From contig NZ_WKJH01000002.1 in NCBI RefSeq assembly GCF_009674825.1, positions 310,001-374,000 of the forward strand: 64,000 nucleotides of DNA. Direction: 5' to 3'. Position numbers and translations under genes: made by a program. Under the pieces are notes generated by a model. That model was given only the letters and a program-made list of their open reading frames with translations. It made no database searches and was not told the origin of the DNA. Below are positions 63,509-64,000 of this stretch, piece after piece. This stretch comes from Maribacter luteus. GTDB lineage: Bacteria; Bacteroidota; Bacteroidia; Flavobacteriales; Flavobacteriaceae. Numbering within the stretch: the first letter of the stretch is position 1; every line of letters begins with the position of its first letter.

Positions 63509-64000
63509 AAAATATGTCACCCTGGTGGATCAGGATCCCCGTAACCTTCTTCATCATTTTCGGATTGATGGAGTACTTTATAGACTCTGGAGAGCAATTG
63601 GCAATTTTTGCATACCCCATAACACAGTTTTTCATGTTAATGGTGTTATTGATCTTAATCGCCATGGAAGTGATTTTGAGGTCAATCGAAAGTGTAATGT
63701 TCCAAACACTTAGCGAAGAAGGCAAAGAACGATACCTGGCCGAAAAAGCAAAACAATGGGAATGGGCTTGGGGCAAAAAAGTATGGGCCAAGATGACGGC
63801 CAATAAACCTATAGAACAAGAAGGCGAGATTATTCTAGACCATAATTATGACGGTATTAAGGAATTGGACAACGATTTACCGCCTTGGTGGGTCTGGATG
63901 TTCTACGCAACAGCTGTATTTGCCGTTATTTATCTCGTACGTTTTGAGATTTACGGTGATTATGACCAAGAATTGGAATATGAACAGGAAGTTGCTGCCG
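63505..64000 (+). CDS. ccoP: cbb3 oxidase subunit III CcoP, N-terminal part (cut by window end)
   Basis: From the ATG at 63505 an open frame of about 165 codons runs to the window end. It begins MKNMSPWWIRIPVTFFI, has two N-terminal membrane helices (about 8-25 and 37-57), a charged middle region (KAKQWEWAWGKKVW, LDHNYDGIKELDNDLPPWW) and another membrane segment. The ELDNDLPPWW signature is characteristic of CcoP; the diheme cytochrome c domains must lie beyond the window. Confidence 0.88.
   Translation, partial: MKNMSPWWIRIPVTFFIIFGLMEYFIDSGEQLAIFAYPITQFFMLMVLLILIAMEVILRSIESVMFQTLSEEGKERYLAEKAKQWEWAWGKKVWAKMTANKPIEQEGEIILDHNYDGIKELDNDLPPWWVWMFYATAVFAVIYLVRFEIYGDYDQELEYEQEVAA

Noticed and set aside
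1-64000. CRISPR arrays, prophage or restriction/defence systems
   Set aside because: No regularly spaced repeats, cas, phage structural or defence genes were recognised anywhere in the window.

Overview
The window is from an AT-rich chromosome of a member of the Bacteroidota, most likely a marine Flavobacteriaceae. The evidence is a SusC/SusD pair with a hybrid two-component regulator, a fused CcoN-CcoO cbb3 oxidase, TAnnTTTG-type promoter elements, many small lipoproteins, and several flavobacterial DUF families. No genus is assigned.

Layout. 1-6.4 kb: start of sucA (cut by the window edge), a small outer-membrane protein, galE with a sugar aminotransferase, KDO transferase and small membrane or lipoproteins. 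6.6-24.65 kb: a genomic island bounded by a perfect 90-bp direct repeat made of the 3' half of tRNA-Leu(UAG) plus its terminator. The intact tRNA sits at the right end and a 3' fragment at the left end. Inside are a sulfatase-GH97 pair, a broken sodium:solute symporter gene, a decayed IS3-type element, a full-length but degenerate second tRNA-Leu, and a complete fructan utilisation locus (sensor/regulator, MFS importer, GH32, SusC, SusD, fructokinase). No integrase was recognised. 24.8-38.2 kb: mostly housekeeping and conserved genes: M20 peptidase, PhnA-like, DUF4407, a membrane-bound MutS-like ATPase, a run of small overlapping genes, a cyclase, HemW, RuvC with a repeat-derived tail, a nitroreductase and a LysR regulator. 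38.2-44.2 kb: the histidine degradation operon hutH-hutI-hutU-hutG, divergent from the LysR gene. 44.3-54.6 kb: lipoproteins, a decayed small membrane gene, YgiQ, an RluA-type pseudouridine synthase, alkaline phosphatase, a large unassigned PLP-dependent protein, and homogentisate dioxygenase. 54.9-64 kb: NDH-2, a universal stress protein, an Fnr-like regulator, and the cbb3 oxidase cluster ccoI-ccoS-ccoNO-ccoQ-ccoP (cut by the window end).

How it fits together. In the fructan locus, SusD/SusC would bind and import fructan or its oligomers, GH32 would release fructose, the MFS protein would move it across the inner membrane, the PfkB-type kinase would phosphorylate it, and the sensor with its periplasmic-binding domain would read periplasmic sugar and switch on the operon. 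In the respiratory region, three TGAY-N4-ATCA sites (before usp, ccoI and ccoS) each have a -7-like element at exactly the same distance. This suggests a small oxygen- or redox-responsive regulon run by the neighbouring Fnr-like protein.

The least explained coding sequence is the 690-residue PLP-dependent protein at 51.0-53.1 kb. The best structural observations are the tRNA-bounded island and the fixed-geometry Fnr-like promoters. I saw no CRISPR array, phage or recognisable defence system.
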